18,075 nucleotides of DNA from Chitinophagales bacterium (lineage in GTDB: Bacteria; Bacteroidota; Bacteroidia; Chitinophagales; UBA2359), in NCBI GenBank assembly GCA_020629335.1, contig JAHDDN010000067.1, forward strand, positions 1 to 18,075, in the 5' to 3' direction. This document shows, piece after piece, positions 7,419 to 14,944 of this stretch. A program made the position numbers and the translations under genes. Positions within the stretch are counted from its first letter, which is position 1. Each line of letters opens with the position of its first letter. A model generated the notes under the pieces. It had not been told where the DNA came from and searched no databases. It saw only the letters and a list, made by a program, of their open reading frames with translations.

Positions 7419-7511
7419 TAATCAAAAAATAAAAGTTTTTTAAGTTGGTTTTTTCATAGTTGGTTTATTTAACAGGTTACAGGTCTTGCAATAGGTAATT
7501 TGTGTTTGGGG

Positions 7512-7546
7512 GAAGCTGCCGACGAAGTCGGTGGCTTCTTTATTTA
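7512..7546 (+). terminator. Intrinsic terminator for the exported-protein gene
   Basis: GAAGCTGCCGAC (7512-7523) pairs with GTCGGTGGCTTC (7527-7538) along 12 positions, with two G-T pairs, over a GAA loop. It is followed by TTTATTTA, about 93 bp after the stop codon at 7418. Confidence 0.8.
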
Positions 7547-7612
7547 CGTAATGATTCTAAAATAAATGCTCAATTTTTGTTCATTTATTTTTTCATCATT
7601 ATTTTATGGAGT

Positions 7613-7652
7613 AAAAAAAGCCGCCTCGATCTTTTAATCGAGGCGGCTTTTT
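7613..7652 (-). terminator. Strong terminator of lpdA, bidirectional
   Basis: GCCGCCTCGAT (7620-7630) pairs perfectly with ATCGAGGCGGC (7637-7647) over a 6-nt loop. Runs of A (7613-7619) and T (7648-7652) flank it, so it can work in both directions. It lies 35 bp past the lpdA stop and separates the convergent genes. Confidence 0.9.
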
Positions 7653-7687
7653 CGTTTATTATTATTGCTTGATTACTTAGCTTGAGT

Positions 7688-9076
7688 TTATAAGTGAATT
7701 ACTTCATCATAAGCTGCTGCCGCTGCTTCCATTACTGCTTCAGACATGGTTGGGTGAGGGTGAACGGTTTTGATAATTTCGTGCCCTGTAGTTTCTAATT
7801 TACGTGCAGCTACGACTTCCGCAATCATTTCTGTGACATTAGCTCCAATCATATGAGCACCTAAAAACTCGCCATATTTAGCGTCAAATATCACTTTCAC
7901 GAATCCATCATTTGTTCCAGCCGCAGAAGCTTTACCAGAAGCTGAGAATGGGAATTTACCCACTTTGATCTCATAACCAGCAGCTTGGGCTTCTTCTTCT
8001 GTATAGCCGACAGAGGCTAACTCAGGACTACAATAGCCACAACTTGGGATATTATTGTAATCTAAAGGTTCTGGATCATGTCCACAGATTTTTTCGACAC
8101 AGATGATTGCTTCTGCTGAAGCTACGTGTGCTAATGCTGGGCCATGTACGATATCACCAATTGCATAAACACCTTTGACATTTGTTTGGTAATAATCATC
8201 AACTTGCACTGTACCTTTCTCTACCTTTACGCCTAATAGTTCTAAGCCAATATTTTCTACATTGGTGCTAACACCTACCGCTGAAAGGACTACATCACAT
8301 TTTAGTTTATCTTCTCCTTTATCACTCTTGATGGTTACTTCGCATTGTTTGCCACTTGTTTTAACTTCTGTTACTGAAGTTTTAGTCATGATCTTGATAC
8401 CTGATTTTTTAAAGATTTTGGCCAATTCCTTGGAAACATCTTTATCAGAGGAAGGGACTATGCTTGGAGCGTACTCTACAATAGTAACATCAGTTCCAAT
8501 GGCATTATAGAAGTAAGCAAACTCAACGCCAATATAACCAGCGCCCACTATCACCATGCTCTTAGGTTGCTTGTCTAATGACATGGCTTCTCTATAGCCA
8601 ATTACTTTTTTACCGTCTTGTTTTAAAAATGGTAATTCTTTTGAGCGTCCTCCAGTAGCTAAGATAATGTTATCAGCGCTATATTCTTTTTTAGCTCCTT
8701 TATCATCTAAGACCTCGACTTTATTAGCCGTTACTAACTTGCCATAGCCTTTGAGTACTTCAATTTTATTCTTACGCATTAGGAAGTTGACTCCTTTGCT
8801 CATTTTTTCCGCTACGCCTCTACTACGAGAGACCATGGTTCCAAAATTTGCTTTAGGACTTTTGACAGATATGCCATAATCCTCTGCATGTTGAATATAT
8901 TCAAATACTTGAGCGCTTTTAAGAAGCGCTTTGGTCGGAATACAGCCCCAATTGAGGCAAATTCCACCCAGTGATTCTTTCTCTACAATAGCGACTTTCT
9001 TGCCTAATTGGGAAGCTCTGATAGCAGCTACATAACCACCAGGGCCTGATCCTATAACGATTAAATCAAATTTCAT
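7688..9076 (-). CDS. lpdA: Dihydrolipoamide dehydrogenase (E3)
   Basis: The flavoprotein E3 component that reoxidises dihydrolipoamide with NAD+ in pyruvate and 2-oxoglutarate dehydrogenase and related complexes, in the cytoplasm. At 462 aa it is full length. Visible motifs, in order, are the FAD-binding GSGPGG at 9-14, the redox-active disulfide CLNWGC at C40 and C45, an NAD-binding VGAGYIGVEFA near 177-187, and AIGDIVHGPALAHVA in the FAD C-terminal motif. The C-terminal HPHPTMSE carries the catalytic His-Glu pair (H441 and E446). Other complex subunits are not adjacent. It has its own consensus promoter with a leader that contains a perfect palindrome, and its own terminator. It is therefore probably a single-gene unit rather than read through from lolA. 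Confidence 0.97.
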   Translation of the reverse strand: MKFDLIVIGSGPGGYVAAIRASQLGKKVAIVEKESLGGICLNWGCIPTKALLKSAQVFEYIQHAEDYGISVKSPKANFGTMVSRSRGVAEKMSKGVNFLMRKNKIEVLKGYGKLVTANKVEVLDDKGAKKEYSADNIILATGGRSKELPFLKQDGKKVIGYREAMSLDKQPKSMVIVGAGYIGVEFAYFYNAIGTDVTIVEYAPSIVPSSDKDVSKELAKIFKKSGIKIMTKTSVTEVKTSGKQCEVTIKSDKGEDKLKCDVVLSAVGVSTNVENIGLELLGVKVEKGTVQVDDYYQTNVKGVYAIGDIVHGPALAHVASAEAIICVEKICGHDPEPLDYNNIPSCGYCSPELASVGYTEEEAQAAGYEIKVGKFPFSASGKASAAGTNDGFVKVIFDAKYGEFLGAHMIGANVTEMIAEVVAARKLETTGHEIIKTVHPHPTMSEAVMEAAAAAYDEVIHL

Positions 9077-9099
9077 TTGAATTGGTTTTTATTGGGAAT

Positions 9100-9129
9100 G
9101 AATCTTTATCGAATATTCGATAAAGATTC
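9100..9129 (-). promoter_or_regulatory. Perfect 30-bp palindrome in the lpdA leader
   Basis: The half-site GAATCTTTATCGAAT is followed immediately by its exact reverse complement, giving 15 pairs with no spacer. It lies 23 bp upstream of the lpdA start codon and downstream of the -7 motif at 9154-9161. It is therefore inside the predicted transcript leader. As DNA it could be an operator for a dimeric regulator; as RNA it could form a hairpin near the ribosome-entry site. It lacks a following T-run on the minus strand, so it does not look like a lolA terminator. Confidence 0.75.
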
Positions 9130-9153
9130 TTTGATTCCTTTAAAATTGCGCTG

Positions 9154-9161
9154 CAAAGGTA
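9154..9161 (-). promoter_or_regulatory. Consensus -7 element TACCTTTG of lpdA
   Basis: Read on the minus strand, TACCTTTG matches the Bacteroidota TAnnTTTG consensus exactly and is followed by GCAGC. Transcription would start near 9147, giving a leader of about 70 nt that contains the palindrome. A clear TTG -33 box at ideal spacing was not seen. Confidence 0.65.
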
Positions 9162-9258
9162 AGAAAAATACTAATAGGAGAGAGGTTTTATAACTGACAT
9201 TAAGGGATGAAGACTCAATAACTATTCGTTTTGCCTTCATCGTTTTGTACTTACTGCC

Positions 9259-9906
9259 TTAACGCAAATCAATCACGTCAATATCGTCATAATCTTCAGG
9301 CTTGAACATGAACATTTTATCATTTATATCTACATCGTATTTAAATTCATTGATGATATAAGTATAAACGGAGCCATTTTTATCATGTACTAATGCCCTT
9401 TGAATAATAAGGTTTTCTCGATCAACATATAAATTAACTTTTCGATAAGGGTGGCTATCAGCATCATTGGGGCGTAAATCTACGACTAGATATTGAGTGC
9501 CTTCTTCTTCAAATTCTTTAGAGCTGAATACGGTATAATCTTTTTTGTAAAGTGTGAAGAACTCCGCTGGATTGAGTTCTTCTTCATCAGGATTGAATTC
9601 ATTGATTTGTACTTCTTCATCTTCTTTGAAATGAGTCCATATTGAAGTGCCGTCAGAAATTCTTGCAATTTCATCTGTATCTATGCGATATTTATCTCCA
9701 CTCATGATGACAGAGCCACTGGTCATTTCATTTATTTCAGCTTCCACATTGGATATTTTAAGTGTGAAGTCTGCTTGAGCGGAATTATAAGAGAGGTACC
9801 GAGCGCTTACTCTATCTAGTAATTGAACGCCTGCACGGTCTTGGGCTTGTGTATTAATGCTTAAGAATAGGAGGCCAATTAAGCCTAAAAACAAAATGTT
9901 TTTCAT
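9259..9906 (-). CDS. lolA: Periplasmic outer-membrane lipoprotein carrier LolA-like
   Basis: LolA carries lipoproteins from the LolCDE exporter across the periplasm to the outer membrane. The protein is 215 aa with a signal peptide cleaved after TQA (about residue 21). The mature sequence has the LolA pattern. An N-terminal segment (LLDRVSARYLSYNSAQADFTLKI) is followed by short strands with SGSVIMSGDKYRID, a DGTSIWTH segment, and a C-terminal stretch ending in VDIND..F.FKP. The gene follows ftsK on the same strand with a 121-bp gap. The same ftsK-lolA order occurs in E. coli and in many Bacteroidota, which supports the call. The family is divergent in sequence, so the assignment rests on pattern and context together. 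Many lipoproteins in this window are plausible cargo. Confidence 0.9.
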   Translation of the reverse strand: MKNILFLGLIGLLFLSINTQAQDRAGVQLLDRVSARYLSYNSAQADFTLKISNVEAEINEMTSGSVIMSGDKYRIDTDEIARISDGTSIWTHFKEDEEVQINEFNPDEEELNPAEFFTLYKKDYTVFSSKEFEEEGTQYLVVDLRPNDADSHPYRKVNLYVDRENLIIQRALVHDKNGSVYTYIINEFKYDVDINDKMFMFKPEDYDDIDVIDLR

Positions 9907-10011
9907 AACAATTGTGGGTTTGATGAAAGATATTGAATCATTAGATTAATCCATTGATTAGACGATAGATATCTATAGGCGTTTAAGGGAGGTATATATA
10001 TTAAGTTCTTC

Positions 10012-10019
10012 CAAAATTA
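10012..10019 (-). promoter_or_regulatory. Candidate -7 element TAATTTTG for lolA
   Basis: On the minus strand TAATTTTG lies just after the ftsK stop and about 105 bp before the lolA start codon. It suggests lolA can be transcribed independently of ftsK. No -33 TTG at accepted spacing was found. A 12-bp palindrome ATAGATATCTAT (9965-9976) lies in the resulting leader. Confidence 0.4.
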
Positions 10020-10027
10020 TGCCTGAA

Positions 10028-12517
10028 TTATCGTCCATGTAAAGCATTCAAATGTTTTTCTAACTCAAATTCATCAGGAATGAGTACATCCCGTGCTTTA
10101 CTACCCAAATTAGGCCCTACGATAGCAGCGGCTTCTAATTGATCCATCAATCTTCCCGCTCGATTATAGCCTAATTTTAGCCTTCTTTGTAATAAGGAAG
10201 TAGAGCCATGTTGGTTCACTACCACTAAGCGAGCTGCATCGTCAAATAGGGCGTCTAATTCTAATTTTCCGTCTGTGCCACTTAGACCGCCTACTTTACC
10301 TAATTCTTCTATATTCTCAGGAAGTAAGAAGGTGTCATCATAACCAGGTTGTTGGCAGATGAAATCGGCTACTCTTTCTACTTCTGGTGTATCAATGAAG
10401 GCACCTTGTAGACGCATCATATCACCACCATGGGAGAATAGCATATCTCCATAGCCGATCAGTTGTTCTGCTCCCATATAGTCCAGTATTGTTTTGGAGT
10501 CTATTTTAGAAGAAACCTTAAAGGCAATACGAGCTGGGAAGTTAGCCTTAATTGTACCTGTAATGATATTAACAGTAGGACGTTGAGTGGCTACGATTAG
10601 GTGAATACCAATGGCTCTTGCTTTTTGAGCTAAACGAGTAACAGGTAATTCTATTTCTTTACCTGCTGTCATGATTAAATCGGCATACTCATCAATGACT
10701 AGTACGATATAAGGTAGGAATCGGAAGCCCTTTAGAGGGTTCAGTTTACGTTTGATGAATTTGCGGTTATAATCTCTGATATTACGGACGTTTGCGCTTT
10801 TTAGTAGATTGTATCGAGCATCCATTTCTACACAGAGCGCATTGAGGCTATGAATTACTTTCGGAATATCAGTAATAATGGCTTCTTCCTCATCTGGTAA
10901 TTTGGCGAGGTAGTGATTTTCGATCATGGAGTAGATGGATAATTCTACCATTTTGGGATCGACTAATACAAATTTTAGTTCGGCTGGATGTTTTTTATAG
11001 ATGAGGGAAATCAGTATAGAGTTGATACAAACTGATTTACCTTGTCCTGTTGCTCCAGCGATTAGTAAGTGAGGCATTTTGGCTAAATCCGCTACCACGA
11101 AACCATTGGTTACACTATGACCCAATGCTAGTGGAAGTTGCATTTTTGTATTAGCAAACTTTGGTGCTTTAATGACACTGTGCAGGGAAACGATTTCTCG
11201 TTTTTTATTAGGTATTTCAATACCGATGGTTCCTTTACCTGGTATAGGTGCGATGATTCTGATTCCTAAAGCGGCTAAGCTTAGGGCGATATCATCTGCC
11301 AGGTTTTTGATTTTAGAGATACGTACTCCTTTGGCAGGAATGATTTCGTATAAGGTAATCGTAGGGCCGACAGTTGCGACGATACTTGATATTTCTATTT
11401 TATAATCTAAGAGTGTTTCTACGATTAGATCTTTATTTTTTTCTAGTTCTGAACGATTAATTTCGTGTAGTTCAGGATCGTATAATTCATGTCCATAAAG
11501 TTCTAATAGCTCTATGGCTGGCATTTGGTATTTAGATAAATCTCCTTTAGGATCATAATCTTCATCTGAAATATGTATTTCAGCTAATTGATCTTCTTTT
11601 TTATTTGGATCATCGTCTTCCTCTTCGATGTCTCCGCCAGTATTGATGTCTAGTATGAGTTGCTCCCCATTATTATCAAACTTCTTGGTGATACTTGCTT
11701 TAGGATCAATGGTGATAGGAGTTGTTTTGGGTTGTATTTTTTCAGGGGATGAAACGTAGGGTAATTCCATGGCTCCTCCACTTCTTTTGGCTTTTGTTAT
11801 TCGACTATCATTTGCTACTTGAGGGCTCATATCACCAAATTTTGATTTGATTTTGGTAATGAACTCATCCATTTTACCCCCAAAGTTAAGAAAGGTTGGT
11901 AATTTGAAGGAGTAGTCCCAATTGGGTAAGTTGATATCTGGATTAATTTTGAACCCAAACATCAATGATAGAGCGATGATGAATAAAAGGAATATTCCCG
12001 TTCCCACTTGTCCAATAAAGTTGATCAACCATCCGCTGATTGAGTCTCCGAAGTTTCCACCATAGGGGAAGGGGCTATCTAAGAAAAAGAAGGAGAATAA
12101 GACTGATAAGACCAGCATAAACCAGAGTGCGGTTCTGGTGAGTTTTCCTATTTCAATTTTAGCGCTTGGGATTAGGTATTTTAGTCCTAGCATGAAGAAC
12201 AAGAAGACCAGTATCAGAGAGGGCATTCCGAATAATCGAAAATAAAGTAGGTGGGAAATATATCCACCTAATCTACCCAATTGATTTTGAGCGTAAACTT
12301 GTGAATCAAATAATATAGAGATTCCTCTATCAATGAAAATACTTTGATCTGCTTGCCAGGTATATAGATAAGATAAGAGGGCGATTAATAGAAAAAACCC
12401 TAAGAGAGAAAATAGGAGGCCGACAGATTTTCTGAATTCATCTCCTTTGAGGAATTTCTTCAGGTTAAATTTCTTTTTCCTGCGTCTTCTAGTAGTTGTT
12501 TTGCGGCGGGTAGCCAT
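10028..12517 (-). CDS. ftsK: FtsK/SpoIIIE DNA translocase
   Basis: A septum-anchored ATPase that pumps chromosomal DNA and supports dimer resolution at dif during division. The 829-residue protein begins with a very basic tail (1-21). Four predicted membrane segments follow at about 31-51, 88-112, 130-147 and 171-189. A linker to about residue 330 contains an acidic run at 296-313. The motor domain has Walker A GATGQGKS at 488-495 and Walker B LVIDE ending at D609-E610. The C-terminus (about 765-815) has the winged-helix gamma domain, LLQRRLKLGYNRAGRLMDQL, that reads polar KOPS-type sites. Length and order are normal for Bacteroidota FtsK. It is upstream of lolA on the same strand. No consensus promoter is evident in the 130 bp before its start, although the structured repeat copy 2 begins just beyond. 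Confidence 0.97.
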   Translation of the reverse strand: MATRRKTTTRRRRKKKFNLKKFLKGDEFRKSVGLLFSLLGFFLLIALLSYLYTWQADQSIFIDRGISILFDSQVYAQNQLGRLGGYISHLLYFRLFGMPSLILVFLFFMLGLKYLIPSAKIEIGKLTRTALWFMLVLSVLFSFFFLDSPFPYGGNFGDSISGWLINFIGQVGTGIFLLFIIALSLMFGFKINPDINLPNWDYSFKLPTFLNFGGKMDEFITKIKSKFGDMSPQVANDSRITKAKRSGGAMELPYVSSPEKIQPKTTPITIDPKASITKKFDNNGEQLILDINTGGDIEEEDDDPNKKEDQLAEIHISDEDYDPKGDLSKYQMPAIELLELYGHELYDPELHEINRSELEKNKDLIVETLLDYKIEISSIVATVGPTITLYEIIPAKGVRISKIKNLADDIALSLAALGIRIIAPIPGKGTIGIEIPNKKREIVSLHSVIKAPKFANTKMQLPLALGHSVTNGFVVADLAKMPHLLIAGATGQGKSVCINSILISLIYKKHPAELKFVLVDPKMVELSIYSMIENHYLAKLPDEEEAIITDIPKVIHSLNALCVEMDARYNLLKSANVRNIRDYNRKFIKRKLNPLKGFRFLPYIVLVIDEYADLIMTAGKEIELPVTRLAQKARAIGIHLIVATQRPTVNIITGTIKANFPARIAFKVSSKIDSKTILDYMGAEQLIGYGDMLFSHGGDMMRLQGAFIDTPEVERVADFICQQPGYDDTFLLPENIEELGKVGGLSGTDGKLELDALFDDAARLVVVNQHGSTSLLQRRLKLGYNRAGRLMDQLEAAAIVGPNLGSKARDVLIPDEFELEKHLNALHGR

Positions 12518-12645
12518 ATTTCAATTTAGCTTTTGGTTATGGTTAATATGGAGAGAGATTACTTATACAGCTCTCCACTGCGATAATATATAATAAATTA
12601 GTTTAAAATCCAATTAATTAGTTTCTCCTTGAATTGGGGAGTACT

Positions 12646-12873
12646 GGCTTAGGGATGGAAGCGGTATGTGGCGTATGTGAACCGACTTACGTAGCTAAGG
12701 TATGCGATGGCTGGCTTTAGCAGACAAGCAGACCTTAAGCGGAGTAGGAGGAGAACAGCCACATAAGAGCGGACAGCCCGACCATGCGCCTTCGGCGAAT
12801 GATAAATGCATAAGGATGAATGATTAATAAATTCGTGTTATGCAATTGAGTTTTCAAGCGCATGGGAAGCCCC
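12646..12873 (+). repeat. Structured dispersed element, copy 2 (possible ncRNA)
   Basis: It has the same architecture as the element at 136-360. The outer helix is GGCTT (12646-12650) with AAGCC (12867-12871). Hairpin I has the same closing GGG/CCC, the same TATGTGGC/GCCACATA helix and the same GATGGAAGCGG / GAGCGGACAG loop. Hairpin II is CCATGCGC (12782-12789) with GCGCATGG (12858-12865). The middle helix of hairpin I has changed on both sides, to GCTAAGGT with ACCTTAAGC, so pairing is kept with one bulge. It lies in the 506-bp gap between the start of ftsK and the end of the lipoprotein gene. The stretches on either side of it (12518-12645 and 12874-12959) show nothing else of note. Orientation is given by matching copy 1. 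Confidence 0.8.
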
Positions 12874-12959
12874 TAATGATTTTAAATCAAGCTCTAATTT
12901 ACGCCTTTTTTAAAATTAATCAAGCATTTCGGCTAGTTGATTATGATAACTTATGGAAT

Positions 12960-12989
12960 AAAAAAAGAGGCTAAGCATGATGCCTAGCC
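12960..12989 (-). terminator. Terminator of the 258-residue lipoprotein gene
   Basis: GGCTAAGCATGATGCCTAGCC (12969-12989, shown here as a 21-base site with key arms GGCTA and TAGCC) folds with one internal mismatch. On the minus strand it is followed by TCTTTTTTTATT. It lies 35 bp past the stop codon at 13024. Confidence 0.8.
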
Positions 12990-13023
12990 CCTTATGGGTA
13001 GTTGGTTTACAATAATTTTTGTT

Positions 13024-13800
13024 TTAGCAGTCGATATCTTGGTGGGAACTGTCCCAGCAGTGCCATTCGTTATCGCCAAAATGTTGGTTGTTTTTGACTC
13101 TGCCATTATAGCTATTTCTATTCCACTCTACTTCTATTAGGCTGCTATTATTGGCTTGATACATATTGTAGTAGGTGTTTAAATCTCCATTTGTAATGCC
13201 GTATTCGATGTAGTTGTTATAATTTGGATCGGTGAATTTTGCAGCTACATCGGTATTAGATATTTTATCCCATTCGATATCCAAAAGGGGGCTTGGGTCT
13301 TCAATGGATTTATTGAGGGACCAGTTTCCGCCGCTTCCATCTAGCTTAGAAGTTCCTGTAAACCATTCGAAGTTAGAGACGCTATTATTGCTGATTTTCA
13401 TGCTCCAATCGACTTCATTATTATTGATGACAGCTTCTAAAGTGGCGGTATGCGGATTGTTGGCTGGGTTGAAATCGTAGGTCCATGTCCAGGTGCCATT
13501 ATTGAGTTGCGCTGTGTGATTGAATGCTTCTCTGTAGGCAGTTACAGGTATGATGAGTTGGACGCTTAGCATAGAATGCCAAATGGCTATGTTGCTTGCT
13601 GCGAAGGCCCAGTTAAAAGGTGCAGTGATATCCTCTGTTTTACCTGATTGTTTAAAGCTATCAAAGTCGATTGCCATTGAGTTGCTTGGAGGAAGGGTGG
13701 GTGCTGTTCCTTGATTGACAATTGCTTCTTTTTGGCAGGCGGTGAATAGGATTGCGAAAAGGCCGATTGCTAATAATGCTTTTACAATATTTGTTTGCAT
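13024..13800 (-). CDS. Unrecognised lipoprotein, aromatic/Asn-rich
   Basis: A 258-residue protein with a lipoprotein signal: a hydrophobic stretch ending LFTAC, lipidated cysteine C22. The first mature residues form a polar linker (QKEAIVNQGTAPTLPPSNS). I do not recognise the domain. The sequence is rich in Asn, Trp and Tyr and in short alternating strands (for example NNGTWTWTYDF and NEVDWSMKISNN), suggesting a beta-sandwich exposed on the cell surface. The C-terminus holds two cysteines, C248 and the very last residue C258, which could form a disulfide. It is not in an operon: a structured repeat and a terminator follow it, and a TIR element precedes it. Gene call firm, function unknown. 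Confidence 0.8.
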   Translation of the reverse strand: MQTNIVKALLAIGLFAILFTACQKEAIVNQGTAPTLPPSNSMAIDFDSFKQSGKTEDITAPFNWAFAASNIAIWHSMLSVQLIIPVTAYREAFNHTAQLNNGTWTWTYDFNPANNPHTATLEAVINNNEVDWSMKISNNSVSNFEWFTGTSKLDGSGGNWSLNKSIEDPSPLLDIEWDKISNTDVAAKFTDPNYNNYIEYGITNGDLNTYYNMYQANNSSLIEVEWNRNSYNGRVKNNQHFGDNEWHCWDSSHQDIDC

Positions 13801-13865
13801 GGTTATTTAGGTTTATATGGAAGATAAATTAGTTTTTATTTTATCATCCTTTAGTTTATTAAATA

Positions 13866-14040
13866 GAACTCATTTAAAGTTTTCTAGTGAAGCTGAAAGC
13901 CTGTCCTGTAAGGATCAGCTAATTTTTCGTAGTTCAAGGCATTTTTTCGGTTCATAGCAGGGCTATGGGCCTAAAAAATAACGCAGAAATGCGGAAAAGT
14001 AGCGATTTTCTAAGCCAGTAGAAAAACTTTAAACGAGTTC
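13866..14040 (-). mobile_element. MITE-like terminal-inverted-repeat element, copy 2 (175 bp)
   Basis: It carries the ends GAACTCATTTAAAGTTTT and, at the other side, the same sequence with one or two changes. It is flanked on both sides by ATA, a possible 3-bp target duplication different from that of the other copy. Its reverse complement aligns along its length with the element at 4677-4836, apart from about 15 extra bases in one arm. The central hairpin CATAGCAGGGCTATG (13953-13967) is a perfect stem; the other copy has a G-T pair at one position. There is no coding capacity. It occupies much of the 433-bp gap between the two lipoprotein genes. The remaining gap holds only the terminator at 14165-14209. 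Confidence 0.75.
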
Positions 14041-14164
14041 ATAAAGTCAAGATCAAGTAAGCATTTTTCTATAGCGATGTTTTTTGGTGAGGAATGTTTT
14101 TAAAATGGTAAGTTTTGTTAGATGTTTTTATAAACGCAAGCTTTAAGCGGTTTATTATGGAAGT

Positions 14165-14209
14165 GTTAAAAAAAGCAAAGGCGAATAAAAATTAATTTAT
14201 TCGCCTTTG
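14165..14209 (-). terminator. Terminator of the HMG-CoA lyase/lipoprotein operon
   Basis: CAAAGGCGAATAAA (14176-14189) pairs perfectly with TTTATTCGCCTTTG (14196-14209) over 6 nt. On the minus strand it is followed by CTTTTTTTAAC. It lies 25 bp past the lipoprotein stop. Confidence 0.88.
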
Positions 14210-14233
14210 GTATTGAATGTTGTTTATTTGGGA

Positions 14234-14935
14234 TTATTTTTTGGCTGGAGCGGGCTCTTGTTTTTTTACAGAATTGAGGAAGTTTTTGAAGTTGTCGACT
14301 TCGTTTTCAATTACATTCTGTGGGCCTACTAATTTAAAGTAGAAAGGGCCTTTATTGGTTTGGACGATAGAGGCGACGGTCATATGATCATTAATTTCAA
14401 CGATTTTTCGTTCTCCATTTTCTATTCCTTTACTTTTGAATATTCCTTTAAGCGTAATTAGTTTGATATCTTCATCGGTTAGTTCTTGAATGTCTTCGGC
14501 TAGAATATTAACAAATTCGTCTTTCCATCTTTTGATATTAGCTTCTTCGAGTCCTTCTTTATTTCCGAAATAGAATCCTGCTACTTTATATTCTGGATTA
14601 CTTTTAAGATAATGCTGTGAGAATCTCATTTTAGAGTTAGGTTTTTCTTTCACCCAATTATCTGGAACAGTAAACTGTAAATTGCCCATAGCAAGACTAC
14701 CTCCACCTTTGTCACCAGCTTTGGCTCGATTGACGCCTGCGTTTTCGGTATTTCCACTTTTAGCAGACTGCTCATAGAGCTGGTTCATTTTATTATTTTT
14801 TGTAGCTGTTTGCTTTTCTTTTTTTGCAGCAGCTTCTCTGGCGAGTTTTGCGCTTTTCGTTTCAGTCTTACTACCATCTTGTTTACAAGCGATAAAAAAA
14901 ATGGCAAATATGCACAAATAAAATACTCTCATCAT
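14234..14935 (-). CDS. Unrecognised lipoprotein co-transcribed with HMG-CoA lyase
   Basis: A 233-residue protein with a lipoprotein signal ending FIAC (C17), a slightly non-standard lipobox. It has a long Lys/Ala-rich linker (about 20-80) and a folded domain from about residue 84. That domain begins NLQFTVPDNWVKEKPNS and continues with MRFSQHYLKSN and YKVAGFYFG, then a strand-helix pattern ending near VDNFKNFLNSV. This resembles the small alpha/beta lipoproteins that open with a predicted xVPxxW segment, but I cannot name a family. It starts 9 bp after the HMG-CoA lyase stop, so the two are almost certainly one transcript, ending at the terminator at 14165-14209. A metabolic link with the lyase is not obvious and may be only positional. 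Start is one of two adjacent ATGs. Confidence 0.8.
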   Translation of the reverse strand: MMRVFYLCIFAIFFIACKQDGSKTETKSAKLAREAAAKKEKQTATKNNKMNQLYEQSAKSGNTENAGVNRAKAGDKGGGSLAMGNLQFTVPDNWVKEKPNSKMRFSQHYLKSNPEYKVAGFYFGNKEGLEEANIKRWKDEFVNILAEDIQELTDEDIKLITLKGIFKSKGIENGERKIVEINDHMTVASIVQTNKGPFYFKLVGPQNVIENEVDNFKNFLNSVKKQEPAPAKK

Positions 14936-14944
14936 TTCTAAATT

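Noticed and set aside
9206..9241. GATGAAG/CTTCATC inverted repeat after lolA considered as a terminator
   Set aside because: Seven pairs with a 22-nt loop and no T-run on the minus strand; too weak to call.
12641..12655. TACTGGCTTAG shared between structured element copy 2 and the TIR elements (near 4697)
   Set aside because: Eleven bases only, not shared by copy 1, and the rest of the two element types does not align; likely chance.
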